From assembly GCA_900642245.1 (NCBI GenBank), contig CAAAJI010000028.1, forward strand, positions 1 to 15,107: a stretch of DNA of 15,107 nt, in the 5' to 3' direction. Shown here piece after piece: positions 1-8,960 of the stretch. Within the stretch, counting starts at the first letter, position 1. Each line of letters starts with the position of its first letter. This stretch comes from Fragilaria radians (taxonomy: Eukaryota > Bacillariophyta > Fragilariophyceae > Fragilariales > Fragilariaceae). The notes below the pieces were generated by a model. That model ran no database searches, was not told where the DNA came from, and was given only the letters and a program-made list of their open reading frames with translations. A program made the position numbers and the translations under genes.

Positions 1-236
1 CTCTATTGTATCTTGCAATTCATGATACATAATTGGCAAGAAAAAACAATTTGAAATCACATAAAATTCAAGATATATTAGAGCATGTACCATTCAATAA
101 CCACTTATGCAATTTGATTATTGCTATTAAATGAAACCTTGATTCCTGACTCATCAAGTAAAATTTCTAGCTTCCATTGATTCAACCAAAAAATTTGAGG
201 CATCTTTTTCTGGATTTAAAGTTTTTCGTGCATGCA
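1..236. other. 3' flank of URB1, no gene seen
   Basis: This AT-rich stretch follows the URB1 stop codon on the minus strand. It holds no open reading frame of note and no RNA gene that I recognise. It should contain the URB1 3' untranslated region and polyadenylation site, but no exact AATAAA signal is visible on the minus strand here. Confidence 0.6.
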
Positions 237-3200
237 TTATTGCAAAGCACCTACAACTTCCTCCGTTAAAGTTGCCAATTTCAAATCATCATCGCTCTTT
301 GGAAAACTCTTCCGATTCGCAACGAATGCCTCTAGGCAGGATCGATATTCCTTAACATAACAGGCCCGCGAATGAAGATTGAGAACCAGACGAACTACTT
401 TTTCCGGCCATCGAAAATGGATTCTGAAGCTCTTCGCAAAATTCATTACTCTAGACAGCACAATTGAATAATCCACTTGTGTCATCTCAATCGTCATTTG
501 CAGCAGCTCTTCGCAATAGTTTGGAAAGCCATCTATGTTTTCTCCTATTAAGGGAACCAAGCAAACAGCCTCCAACAAATCTGATTTTTGGTCGGATGAT
601 ATGATGAGATGCATACTTTGCGATATCGACAGTCCTCCATTGCTGATCAACTCGTTGAAACCCGAGGCCTTGAGACATTTTGCAAGGAAGCAAAAAGTTC
701 GTCCAGATTTTGCTGTATCCAGCGATGCAACAGGAACCATTAAATGAAGAATTTCCATAGAAAAATATTTCTGATCACAAGACTCAGCGTACTTCAACCC
801 CTGTTGCACAGCAATTTCAATCAAATCCAGTGTAACCGACAAAATATCCTGGGAGAGAACGTTTCCAATCAAATACGCTCGAAGCAATGAAAGTAATCCT
901 AACTTATCGTGAAAGTAGCGAGAAGCCTGCTTCCCTCCAAATGAAACAATCCGAATCAATACCTGGATTATGAGATATCGCTCTGAATTTTCTGTTTGAG
1001 TCCTCCACAATGATGTCAACAAAAGATCTGGGGCATGGCACGAAGCCACCATATGAAATCCTCCGAGAAAGCCATCCTTTAGACATTGTAACGCCCACAG
1101 TCTTTCTTTTCCAGGACTTTCATCGGAAGGCGAGCAAAACATGGATATAAAAGCTGGCAGTCGAGTCATGTCATTAAAGGCACCGTGATTCTGACTGATT
1201 TTGAGAAAATATTTGTTGATACTACTGTATATTGCATCTCCGGGTTTGCACAGAATTAATGACGCCTTGGCTAAGAAGATTGCCGAGGAAGAAGGTACTT
1301 TGGGGATTTCAATTTCAAGCCCTTTTGCATTAAGCATGGATTTTCGTAAGACAAATCCAACCTGAACTGAATTAAGGAGCATTTTCAGCTGCGGACGCTC
1401 TCTCCATATCGCAAGATCCTTTGCTTCTTCCGAGTCTATTGCAATAAGAAAGAGACATAGGCCACTGAAGGCAAGCTTTCGTAACGAGTCACAATTACTG
1501 CAAAGACTTGCAAGTAAAAGGCTGAGACCTCCTTTGTCACAGAGACGACGGGCCAATTGTGCGAAATCGTCACCACCAGCATGTTTTTCCAGGTTTTCAG
1601 TAAAGTCGGGAGCAGATCCTTGTAACGTCGAAACAATCAGAGGTAAAATGAAACTTGGATCGTAACGGAGATCTGGAGTAGTATTTCTCCACATATCCTG
1701 ATTTGATGAGTCATCAGTAATGTCGTCTGATGTTCTTATATAGGAGGCTTCAAAACGAGAAGTTCCTTTTGGCACAGAAATATCATTCACATCATTATCA
1801 TCTAGATTTTCATAATCTTCATCCTGAATATTGCATGGATCATGATGATCTATCCATACCTCAAAATCCAATGGTTTAGGTGATAGTAGAGAATATTTGG
1901 GAAATTGTGAAAGAGTTGAGTGCACTCTTTGCATGTCGAGGACTGCGTCTACAGAAATTATTTCTGGACTATGTACGCTCATGCTCCGAGAAATTGTCAT
2001 CCGTGTTGCCATCTCGTTGACACAAGGCATTTTGACACCTTCCATATTTTCGATGAGGAAGAATAATCTCCTTAAAGCCAGATCGAATGGAGACATGCCT
2101 CCATTATATGCATTGAAAAGGTTGTTCAAAGGGGTCATTTCAACACTGAGACCTTTTGGTGACAACGAGGCACAGGTCATTAGCAGATTGACGATTTCAT
2201 GGGCAGCAACTTCCATCTCTTTGTCATCAATCTTCTCATGCCATGTCAGAGCGTCGCTGAATTGAGAGTGCGAAATAATCATATTCCAAATCATGTTTGG
2301 TTGAATTATCACATTTGCATCTTGAAGTTTGGATCCCTCTGGTTGTGAGGTGACAGTAAGAATTGACCTCACTAACTTTAGACATGAGATTCTCAACGCT
2401 GCCGTATCTTTGTTACCATTGTGAATTCCAAATTTAAGGCAATACTTAACGACTGAATCGAGATTGAAGTGCTTTGGTTCAGTGATTTTCAAATCAGGTT
2501 TTTGGAATTGTTCCAAAGATTCTTCAATTAGTGATTGACAAAACGAAATATCAATCTGATTCTGACAAGGCTCTTTGAATGCACGCTTTAACGCTGATGG
2601 CAGGCTGTCTATGATGATCAAAAGGCCACATTGTAATTCTTTTTTCACTCCAATACCAGCCCCGATTTCTATAATCGATTTTAAAGTAAGTCTCCCCATT
2701 TTCCATTTTTCAAAGTTGATACGAATGTCATCTACAAGTTTCTCAATTCGATGCTCATTTTTCATCTCTTTTGTCATCAAGTAAGCATGGGGTTTCAATT
2801 TTGCAAGGTTTAACATGCTTATCAAAGAGTTCTGCAACCATTTATCATTTTTCTTGGCAATAGCATTAATTGGGATGTTGAGTTGAAGACTTGTGCTTAA
2901 TAAGTTCTTGACTTCTTTTAAAGTAAAGGCATTCTCGTCTATTTCACATTCTTCGTTAGTGTCAGAAATGAATTGAACGATCCTTACGATATGCTGCGCA
3001 AGGCCATCACATCCTATATTGATTGCTTTCCAGATTAGCGACACGTCTACATTTGAATCCCCGTCAAAAATTGCCGATAACTTCAGGGATCTTAAACACT
3101 TTGAGAGAAAACGGTTCCAACCGAGGTTACATATTTTCACAAAAATTATCGATGATTCCAATCCATCGACATTGCATAGGGCTTTCTCCCAGATTCGCAT

Positions 3201-6200
3201 CATGCACCACTCGTGTCTTGATGTGATGGCTTCCTCGTTCTCTGTAAAGCAGTGCCATGCCTCCCAGGTAATTTCTATCGGTAATGGCGAACTTAAATAA
3301 CGCGCCCAATGGAGTGCGAGACTGTGAAGCAACAGTTTGTCCCTTCCGTGTCCCTGGCCAGCTTCTGTTACCATTTTTGTGATGCGAATTGCAATATCAT
3401 TGTAGCCTATGACTGATAAAAAGCTATTGAGGAACCATATCTTCAACAAATCATAACGATCAATATCGATAATTTTGGATCCCGGTGGTGAAAGCTGAAG
3501 CAAGACATTCGCTACCGTAGTTTCGAAGATTAACGTAGAGACATGTGTCCCAGAAGAAAGTGCATTCACTAGATATAACAGAAAGTAAAGACTCTTTGGA
3601 AGGTTTCCTCGGAGCGAGACTGGATGATTCAAAACAGTCGACAAGCCTTTGAAATCGCAATGTTGAATTAATGCATGAACAGCAGATTTTGCTGCGGCTA
3701 GCCTTTCCACTTTCAGATGATTGATATCCTGCATATCATCGAGTAAAGAAAGGATCTGTAAATTTCGACGCAGATAAAGGGACAGTATGCTACCTTTCAG
3801 TGTTCCAGTGCTCTGCAACTGTTGGTCATTGAAAGGGAACAATAACTTCTCTAATGCATCTGCTTGTTCGGAGATTGCTGTGCATTGATTACTTGAGAAA
3901 GAGTCTTGGCAGATCTCTAGGATGCTATGAGATAAATTTCGTAAAGCAAGCGGCAACCGGTAATTCCCATTTTCCTCGTGAGGTATGTAATTCTCAATCA
4001 TGGCTGCCAATGGCACGGGGTTGGAATGGAATAGAAGGCATCGGCCACATAGGTTGTAAATAAGATGTGAGAAATTGTGACTAAGGCTTCGTATCTTTGA
4101 TAAGGCATTGGAAAGAGCTAATGTGAACGAAAATGACGGAGTAGTGATACTTGACGGATTTCCCTTTTTCCAAGAATGAATTCTATTCACTTTATGCAAC
4201 AGTGGATGCTCCAGAGTGTCTTCTAATAAGCTTTGGAATTCATCGAGAACTCTTTCTTGCATAAAATCAATCCACATAGAAAGTTCGAATTCTTGGCAAA
4301 ATGAAATTTCCGTTTGATCATGAGCACAATCAAGCAAACATGATAGAGCCTCCGCAGCAATTATCTTGGCTAGTTGATATATTTTTCCATTTTTAGCTTT
4401 GATAGAAACCTCTATCAACAATCGGCATGTTTTTGGTGATGGTTTTGATGATTTATCATTCCATTTGCATTTCAAGATAATGGCCAGAGTTTCTAGAATT
4501 CGAAATTGAGAACAGGTTGGAGCATTACAGAAGCATGACAAGTCTTCAGGTAGAAGTTTCATCCAATCAAACTTTGTGTTCACAATGACTGATGGTGAAT
4601 ACTTGGCAATCTCAGTCAGAACATTACAAATTAAGTTATTCACAAACATTCCCCCACTCGCAACAACCTTCACAAAAGGATTGAACTTGGCTCGGGTTGA
4701 TAAGAAAGATTGTACATCAGGCATATATGACATCATCAAGGACGCCGTCTTTTGGTCATTGCTTGTTTTATCGTTGCACAGCGATATTGCATGATGGAAA
4801 CGCCTTAAGGAGGTCAAGATAAATTTTGAAACCTCGAAAACAACAAAGGAGTTTGGGTGTTGTAATGCACGATTAAGCTGAAGTTTGTTGAGCTGGTGTG
4901 GGAATGTCACAGAAATTATTCTATCGACTTTCTGGATGTTACCGTTTTCCAAATCAAGGATGACAGCTGGCTGAGGTCCTTCTTGGAGTACTCTTGTGGC
5001 AAAACGAAGTCCGGCAAGAAATTTGAAAGTATGCTTGATATCTGGAATTTGCCAAGTACGGAAAAATCCAGACAAAAGTAGAGGCACTTGTGACAGTGCA
5101 TGAATGATGAAGTTTTGAACAGGCATTGACATGTCTTGATGCAACAAGGTGTTGTATGCTTTCACCATGAACGAGGTATACATAGCCGAAAGTGTATCTT
5201 TTTCTCTACCTGATATTCTGATCAAGAATGGTGATTTCAAGGCATCTCCCAACAGAAGAAATAACAGACGCCTTGCTCTAATACCAGAATTTTGTAAGAG
5301 AGTTGCATCTCGATATTCATCTGTTCCTTTCAATGTTAAGTCATAGGAAGTAAGAGGAGGCGCACATGCCGCAATTTGAGTCAGATTCACAAGAGCATCA
5401 GCACCTAGAATATCAGCCAAGGATCGTTTGGAAAAAACGCCGTGAGATCCTTCATAAACAATTCTACGAAGCGAACGTAATATATTAGAGAGGCTCGAAA
5501 TGTATAACTTCCGTGACTGAGTGAGATCTTCGCACTCTCGAAACATCGAATCCTCGAGACCATAACGCAGTGCTAGATAAAGTATCCCCGCATTGATTTT
5601 ACGCTCCTTATTTCCGGGAGTCGAAATGTACGAGTTGACATTGGGATCGTTTTGTTCTACAAGTGCCAATGCTAGCATGATGCCATAGGCTCGTGATTGA
5701 TACGGAATCGCAAGTCGATCTCCTGTTTCGGTTGATGATGAAGGTAACGGTGACTTTCCGGAACTATTGTCTGATTTCATTGTTTGCTCACTTTGTGTCG
5801 GTGCCAATTTTCGGGGTTCTCGGAATACAATTTTAAGGACTCCATTTCGAACCGAAGAATCCAATGTTCGAGCGATTTGTCGTGATATAGTAACGGAGGA
5901 CATTGCCAAGGAAGTGAAGATTCGTAATACTGGAATTACCAAGGGACCCACACCGGATAAAGCTCCCGTCTTGCCTTTTCCGCTCCCTGTTTCATCGTGT
6001 AAAATAGAAATTAAATCCAAAAATCGATTTTTCATAATTGGAGTTATAAATTTGGATGATAAAGAAGTTGTAGTAAGAGTATTTTTGTCAGCTTCCTTGT
6101 AGGGAAAAGAATAAAGCTGCTTCAATTTCTCAATGGACACTGCCGCGGTCGCAAGCTCCGCTAAGGCTTCCAGATATGCCTTGTAAATTGCATAGGAAAG

Positions 6201-6701
6201 TTTACCCATTTTTTGACGAAGCAACTTCTTATGGATTGGCCCAGACGGAGGAATGAATCTATCAGACGTCAATTCGATTGCGAGGGGACTTTGACGAAGA
6301 TATTCTTCCAATAAGCCTGTTGGCCATTGATTTCTAACGACACGTCCCGTGTCACCTGTTGCAACCGAAGTACCAACAAAAGGAACATTGTATTCCTTAG
6401 AATCTTCCATCCAAGAGAATTTAATCTTTTTACTTTCTTTTTCAGAATGTTGTAAATCTTCCTTTTCGATATCATCATCGTCGTCATCGTCGTCGTCGTC
6501 GTTGTATTCGTCATTGTCAATTTCCTCCAAATCATTCGTCGCGTCACTTTCGTCACTCAATGCTTGATTTCGTTCACGTTTCACAATTTTAACAAAGGAT
6601 TTCAAAGCAACTAAGATAGAACGGGCATCATCACCGTTCAATATAGTCGCAAACTCTTTGGCTCCTAGCTTCTTTTCTTGAAAAGGAAGGGAACGCTTCA
6701 T
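237..6701 (-). CDS. URB1: URB1/Npa1-like nucleolar 60S ribosome biogenesis protein
   Basis: This is a single-exon gene for 2154 residues, close to human URB1 (about 2270) and longer than yeast Urb1/Npa1 (about 1760). Urb1 is a nucleolar helical-repeat scaffold that works with other Npa factors on early pre-60S particles. Residues 1-60 are short helices with basic clusters (KRER near 41), followed by a ten-Asp run at 68-77 and a basic KKIK patch. An Npa1-type helical region follows, roughly residues 200-600. The C-terminal third carries the most recognisable NopRA1-type features: a GGMSPFDLALRRLFFLIE segment near 1520-1550, an acidic linker near 1630, YDPSFILPLI at 1680, then a KGGLSLLLASL block and an RERPQLKMLLNSVQ block. 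The start is the ATG at 6701 (ACCATGA context). The frame stays open 27 codons further up, but only from a TTG with a TGA two codons above it, so 6701 is the first possible Met. No internal stop or frameshift is seen. The family call rests on motif recognition, not alignment. Confidence 0.9.
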   Translation of the reverse strand: MKRSLPFQEKKLGAKEFATILNGDDARSILVALKSFVKIVKRERNQALSDESDATNDLEEIDNDEYNDDDDDDDDDDIEKEDLQHSEKESKKIKFSWMEDSKEYNVPFVGTSVATGDTGRVVRNQWPTGLLEEYLRQSPLAIELTSDRFIPPSGPIHKKLLRQKMGKLSYAIYKAYLEALAELATAAVSIEKLKQLYSFPYKEADKNTLTTTSLSSKFITPIMKNRFLDLISILHDETGSGKGKTGALSGVGPLVIPVLRIFTSLAMSSVTISRQIARTLDSSVRNGVLKIVFREPRKLAPTQSEQTMKSDNSSGKSPLPSSSTETGDRLAIPYQSRAYGIMLALALVEQNDPNVNSYISTPGNKERKINAGILYLALRYGLEDSMFRECEDLTQSRKLYISSLSNILRSLRRIVYEGSHGVFSKRSLADILGADALVNLTQIAACAPPLTSYDLTLKGTDEYRDATLLQNSGIRARRLLFLLLGDALKSPFLIRISGREKDTLSAMYTSFMVKAYNTLLHQDMSMPVQNFIIHALSQVPLLLSGFFRTWQIPDIKHTFKFLAGLRFATRVLQEGPQPAVILDLENGNIQKVDRIISVTFPHQLNKLQLNRALQHPNSFVVFEVSKFILTSLRRFHHAISLCNDKTSNDQKTASLMMSYMPDVQSFLSTRAKFNPFVKVVASGGMFVNNLICNVLTEIAKYSPSVIVNTKFDWMKLLPEDLSCFCNAPTCSQFRILETLAIILKCKWNDKSSKPSPKTCRLLIEVSIKAKNGKIYQLAKIIAAEALSCLLDCAHDQTEISFCQEFELSMWIDFMQERVLDEFQSLLEDTLEHPLLHKVNRIHSWKKGNPSSITTPSFSFTLALSNALSKIRSLSHNFSHLIYNLCGRCLLFHSNPVPLAAMIENYIPHEENGNYRLPLALRNLSHSILEICQDSFSSNQCTAISEQADALEKLLFPFNDQQLQSTGTLKGSILSLYLRRNLQILSLLDDMQDINHLKVERLAAAKSAVHALIQHCDFKGLSTVLNHPVSLRGNLPKSLYFLLYLVNALSSGTHVSTLIFETTVANVLLQLSPPGSKIIDIDRYDLLKIWFLNSFLSVIGYNDIAIRITKMVTEAGQGHGRDKLLLHSLALHWARYLSSPLPIEITWEAWHCFTENEEAITSRHEWCMMRIWEKALCNVDGLESSIIFVKICNLGWNRFLSKCLRSLKLSAIFDGDSNVDVSLIWKAINIGCDGLAQHIVRIVQFISDTNEECEIDENAFTLKEVKNLLSTSLQLNIPINAIAKKNDKWLQNSLISMLNLAKLKPHAYLMTKEMKNEHRIEKLVDDIRINFEKWKMGRLTLKSIIEIGAGIGVKKELQCGLLIIIDSLPSALKRAFKEPCQNQIDISFCQSLIEESLEQFQKPDLKITEPKHFNLDSVVKYCLKFGIHNGNKDTAALRISCLKLVRSILTVTSQPEGSKLQDANVIIQPNMIWNMIISHSQFSDALTWHEKIDDKEMEVAAHEIVNLLMTCASLSPKGLSVEMTPLNNLFNAYNGGMSPFDLALRRLFFLIENMEGVKMPCVNEMATRMTISRSMSVHSPEIISVDAVLDMQRVHSTLSQFPKYSLLSPKPLDFEVWIDHHDPCNIQDEDYENLDDNDVNDISVPKGTSRFEASYIRTSDDITDDSSNQDMWRNTTPDLRYDPSFILPLIVSTLQGSAPDFTENLEKHAGGDDFAQLARRLCDKGGLSLLLASLCSNCDSLRKLAFSGLCLFLIAIDSEEAKDLAIWRERPQLKMLLNSVQVGFVLRKSMLNAKGLEIEIPKVPSSSAIFLAKASLILCKPGDAIYSSINKYFLKISQNHGAFNDMTRLPAFISMFCSPSDESPGKERLWALQCLKDGFLGGFHMVASCHAPDLLLTSLWRTQTENSERYLIIQVLIRIVSFGGKQASRYFHDKLGLLSLLRAYLIGNVLSQDILSVTLDLIEIAVQQGLKYAESCDQKYFSMEILHLMVPVASLDTAKSGRTFCFLAKCLKASGFNELISNGGLSISQSMHLIISSDQKSDLLEAVCLVPLIGENIDGFPNYCEELLQMTIEMTQVDYSIVLSRVMNFAKSFRIHFRWPEKVVRLVLNLHSRACYVKEYRSCLEAFVANRKSFPKSDDDLKLATLTEEVVGALQ
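6471..6500 (-). repeat. GAC/GAT trinucleotide run encoding ten aspartates in URB1
   Basis: On the plus strand this is a run of ATC and GTC triplets, which reads as ten Asp codons in URB1 residues 68-77. More Asp and Glu codons flank it on both sides, so the acidic tract is longer than the pure repeat. Acidic tracts are common in nucleolar proteins. The mix of GAC and GAT codons suggests selection for charge as well as repeat slippage, and the length may vary between alleles. Confidence 0.9.
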
Positions 6702-7868
6702 GGTAAATGATGAAAGATTTCTAAAAAAGGTCTGGTTATGCCTGAGCCGACTGACGGACAGGCCATTTGGAAGTGTACTCAAATATCACTGAAACGATAA
6801 ATTGGAGAATCAGGTAGAATGTGGAAGAGAGATTCACGCACTTTTCTAGTCAAAATACTTCACCAAAAGTTTTCACTTTTTTAAAGAAACACTTATGATT
6901 TACGTATAGTTTGTGTGAACACCTTGATATGAAATGATATTTTATTTTCATGTTCTAAGATTACAACTATGCTGATACTTTCAAGCATGGGCATACAATT
7001 GCCACATTATCCCTGGTCGGTTTCCTCTCGAATGATACAACTGTAGCCCGTGTTTGAATTCAAAGAAGTATCCAAGGTAAATGTCAAACTTAGAGCTTGA
7101 TGCAGGAAAACATTGCATCAAATATGAGAGTAACAGATTGTAGATTATTTGGAAAGAGCCTAACCTGAATCACAATGCCACATTTATACAGGAAATCCAA
7201 TTTGCAATTAATCAGGCAATTTCTTTCTTTGTTCTTTCCTCCTTATTTTGCCAAAGGAAAGGTATCATATTTTGGTAACCTTGATGACTAACAGCTGAAT
7301 CTTGAATCCTGGTGCCAGGACAATGCGTTGCATCCCTAGCAGACTTAATGTGCCGTTCATAAATCCTTGGTAACAATACGAATCCTTACAAAGCAAGTGA
7401 CAATGCTGAATGCAAGACCTCTTAATCAAAATCAAAAAGATTAAGAAAAGAATGTACTAAATTACTCCATGATCATGCAAAGCTTGAACAACTGGAAGTT
7501 CTCACTTCCCAATCAATGACATGTGCAGCAAGGTGGAGATACCAAATGTGGTAATAAATTGCTGAATTCATGTTTTGGAACGATACACTAATTTCAACTT
7601 TATATTTTTGCTGTATACACAACAACAAAAAAGAGTAATTACTTGGAAACATTCGTAAGCAGTAATAATGGGTGTTACTATCGCTTTAGTTAAGATGTAC
7701 AACTAAACAATTAGCTTAGTTGTTAACCGTCTGGTAAATCGGAAACATCCGTACGAGAAAAATAATGTGATGCTGATAATGTGCATGACAAGAACGATGT
7801 GGAGGGGAAAAAGGCTTCAATTCTTCCGAAGAAAGGTGTTTTGTTTCATCAAAAAAGTACGGGTAGAT
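6702..7868. other. Spacer between eIF4E and URB1 (eIF4E 3' UTR and URB1 5' region)
   Basis: This 1.17 kb spacer is AT-rich, with stops in every frame and no protein or RNA gene that I recognise. Its right part should hold the eIF4E 3' untranslated region and its left part the URB1 promoter and leader. Apart from one short inverted repeat (listed separately) I see no strong regulatory motif. The size suggests that the two co-oriented genes have separate promoters. Confidence 0.6.
7699..7723. repeat. Short inverted repeat downstream of eIF4E
   Basis: An 8-bp perfect inverted repeat, ACAACTAA and TTAGTTGT, is separated by 9 bases. It lies about 150 bases past the eIF4E stop codon, so it may fall in the 3' untranslated region and could fold in the transcript. 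It is AU-rich and only modestly stable, and chance is a real alternative. Confidence 0.4.
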
Positions 7869-8704
7869 TTAGGAAGTATGATCCTTCCAATCGAATTTTG
7901 GATGTGCTTTTCGGGAGGGTGGTTGTCCATCTGTTAATACTTGTAGAAGACGATCCCGAATTTTTTCACGTAGTTCCACGTCTCTTGTACTGACCCATAT
8001 CTCCAACTTAAACATGGGGTAGCCCTTGCCTTTATCTACTACTCTGGCTCCATTTACATAGGAAAGACCAGTATCATCGAGACCATCATCGATGGTTTCA
8101 CCAATGATCCCCATGACTAAATTTTGCCAGTATAAATCCAATACATCAGATTCAAAGTATTGTCGACAGAACCACTCACCACCTTTTACATTTTCCGGAT
8201 CTCCCCATTCGGGTTCGATCCCCTTCTTAAAGAGAGAATATTCTTCAATGGTCTTTCCTTCAGGTCCTACTTTTTTACGACAATCACCATCGAAGAAAAC
8301 TTCTGATGGTCGTGGTAGATGGTTGAAATATTGCCAAAAGCCTTCGACGGTACGAAATTCGCATAGTGCTTTCATGTTTTCTTTCCATTTACTGGGGTCC
8401 TTACTTGCACCGCCAGCATGTTCCCACAGGACCCATTCTATGTATAGATACAGCGAGAGAGCAAACTTTGTGAGTTTGCGGTAGAATGAGAAATGTTGAC
8501 ATTCGTCGTTAACTAGGATAATGTATTTTCATCATCGGTGTGTTGAAAACAAAACAAAAACGAAACATAAATGCCAATCCTATTTCTTTCTCGAAAGAGA
8601 TAGGATACACTCTTCGTCCTATCGAATGAACTCTATTACCAATCAACCAACTACGTACCATGTTCTAATGGATGTAACTCAGATTCGTCAATCCCCGCCA
8701 CCAT
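7869..8704 (-). CDS. eIF4E: Eukaryotic translation initiation factor 4E, two exons
   Basis: The gene joins exon 1 (8704-8659) to exon 2 (8437-7869): 615 nt, 204 residues. eIF4E binds the mRNA 5' m7G cap and recruits eIF4G. The start is the ATG at 8704 in a strong context (CACTGCCATGG). Splicing produces HPLEHEWVLW at residues 11-20, matching the family's N-terminal HPL and first two core tryptophans. Human equivalents I assign by eye: W17/W43, W20/W46, W33/W56, W50/W73 (in TVEGFW, the dorsal site for eIF4G and 4E-BPs), W93/W102, W104/W113, W119/W130, R147/R157, K159/K162 and W163/W166. Relative to human there are about 14 extra residues between W73 and W102 and 8 between W130 and W166, which fits protist clade 1. 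The human Glu103 position is Gly94. Without exon 1 the frame appears to start at Met37 and loses the HPL motif. The unlinked spacing to URB1 suggests its own promoter. Confidence 0.93.
8438..8658 (-). other. Spliceosomal intron of eIF4E (phase 1, 221 bp)
   Basis: On the minus strand the exon ends CATG, followed by donor GTACGTAG. The intron ends in a pyrimidine-rich run and ACATAG before AATGGGTCC. The split codon G|AA gives Glu16 and joins HPLEH to EWVLW in frame. CTCAC about 40 nt before the acceptor could serve as the branch site. The length is not a multiple of three, and read-through meets a TAG two codons into the intron (after Gly-Thr), so retention would end translation after 17 residues. 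The 3' half is T-rich in the sense strand, and a strong hairpin sits in the middle. Confidence 0.92.
8577..8606. repeat. Near-perfect 14-bp hairpin inside the eIF4E intron
   Basis: Two 14-base arms, ATCCTATTTCTTTC and GAAAGAGATAGGAT, are complementary except at one position and are separated by only two bases (TC). In the pre-mRNA (minus strand) the exception is an apposed A and C, which may leave a small internal mismatch. The hairpin lies roughly 50-80 nt downstream of the splice donor. It resembles no transposon end that I recognise. Confidence 0.8.
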
Positions 8705-8960
8705 GGCAGTGGAATTATGATTTTTATAATTGGTGTGAAGTACCAGACAGACGTTCGTTCAGGAGGAGGAAAGCCAAACCAGCCAATCTATATTTTTCTC
8801 TTCTCTTTGACTACTTACACCTGACAGACGACATAAGGGGTTGCGTGTCCGTCACACCGTTCTGATGATGAAAGGACAGCAGGGGAGGTAGCAATTAATA
8901 CAATAAAAATATAGATCATTGAAACAATCTAATTCACTTTGATAAAGATGATTAACATAA
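8705..8960 (-). promoter_or_regulatory. Probable eIF4E upstream region
   Basis: This region lies immediately upstream of the eIF4E start codon and should hold its promoter and leader. A CCAAT pentamer sits on the plus strand at 8783-8787 (ATTGG in the gene's sense), about 80 bases above the ATG, and a pyrimidine-rich CCTCCTCCT stretch follows it. TATAAAAA on the minus strand at 8721-8728 is only 17 bases from the ATG, too close to act as a TATA box for this start. The assignment rests on position and these short words only. Confidence 0.3.

Noticed and set aside
6702..6782. A 27-codon upstream extension of URB1
   Set aside because: It begins at TTG, has a TGA two codons further up, and contains no ATG, so a nuclear gene would start at 6701.
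8211..8223. GGGTTCGATCCCC resembling a tRNA T-arm
   Set aside because: It lies within conserved eIF4E codons and no acceptor, D or anticodon stem can be built around it.
237..8704. URB1 and eIF4E as a co-transcribed pair
   Set aside because: They share strand and general theme, but the 1.17 kb spacer and normal nuclear gene structure give no evidence of a shared transcript.
8811..8827. Donor-like CAG|GTGTAAGTAG on the minus strand above eIF4E, hinting at a leader intron
   Set aside because: No acceptor AG with a suitable tract lies between it and the eIF4E ATG, so a second intron cannot be supported.
8092..8865. Plus-strand open frames opposite eIF4E
   Set aside because: They are shadows of the eIF4E exons and intron, with no family signature.
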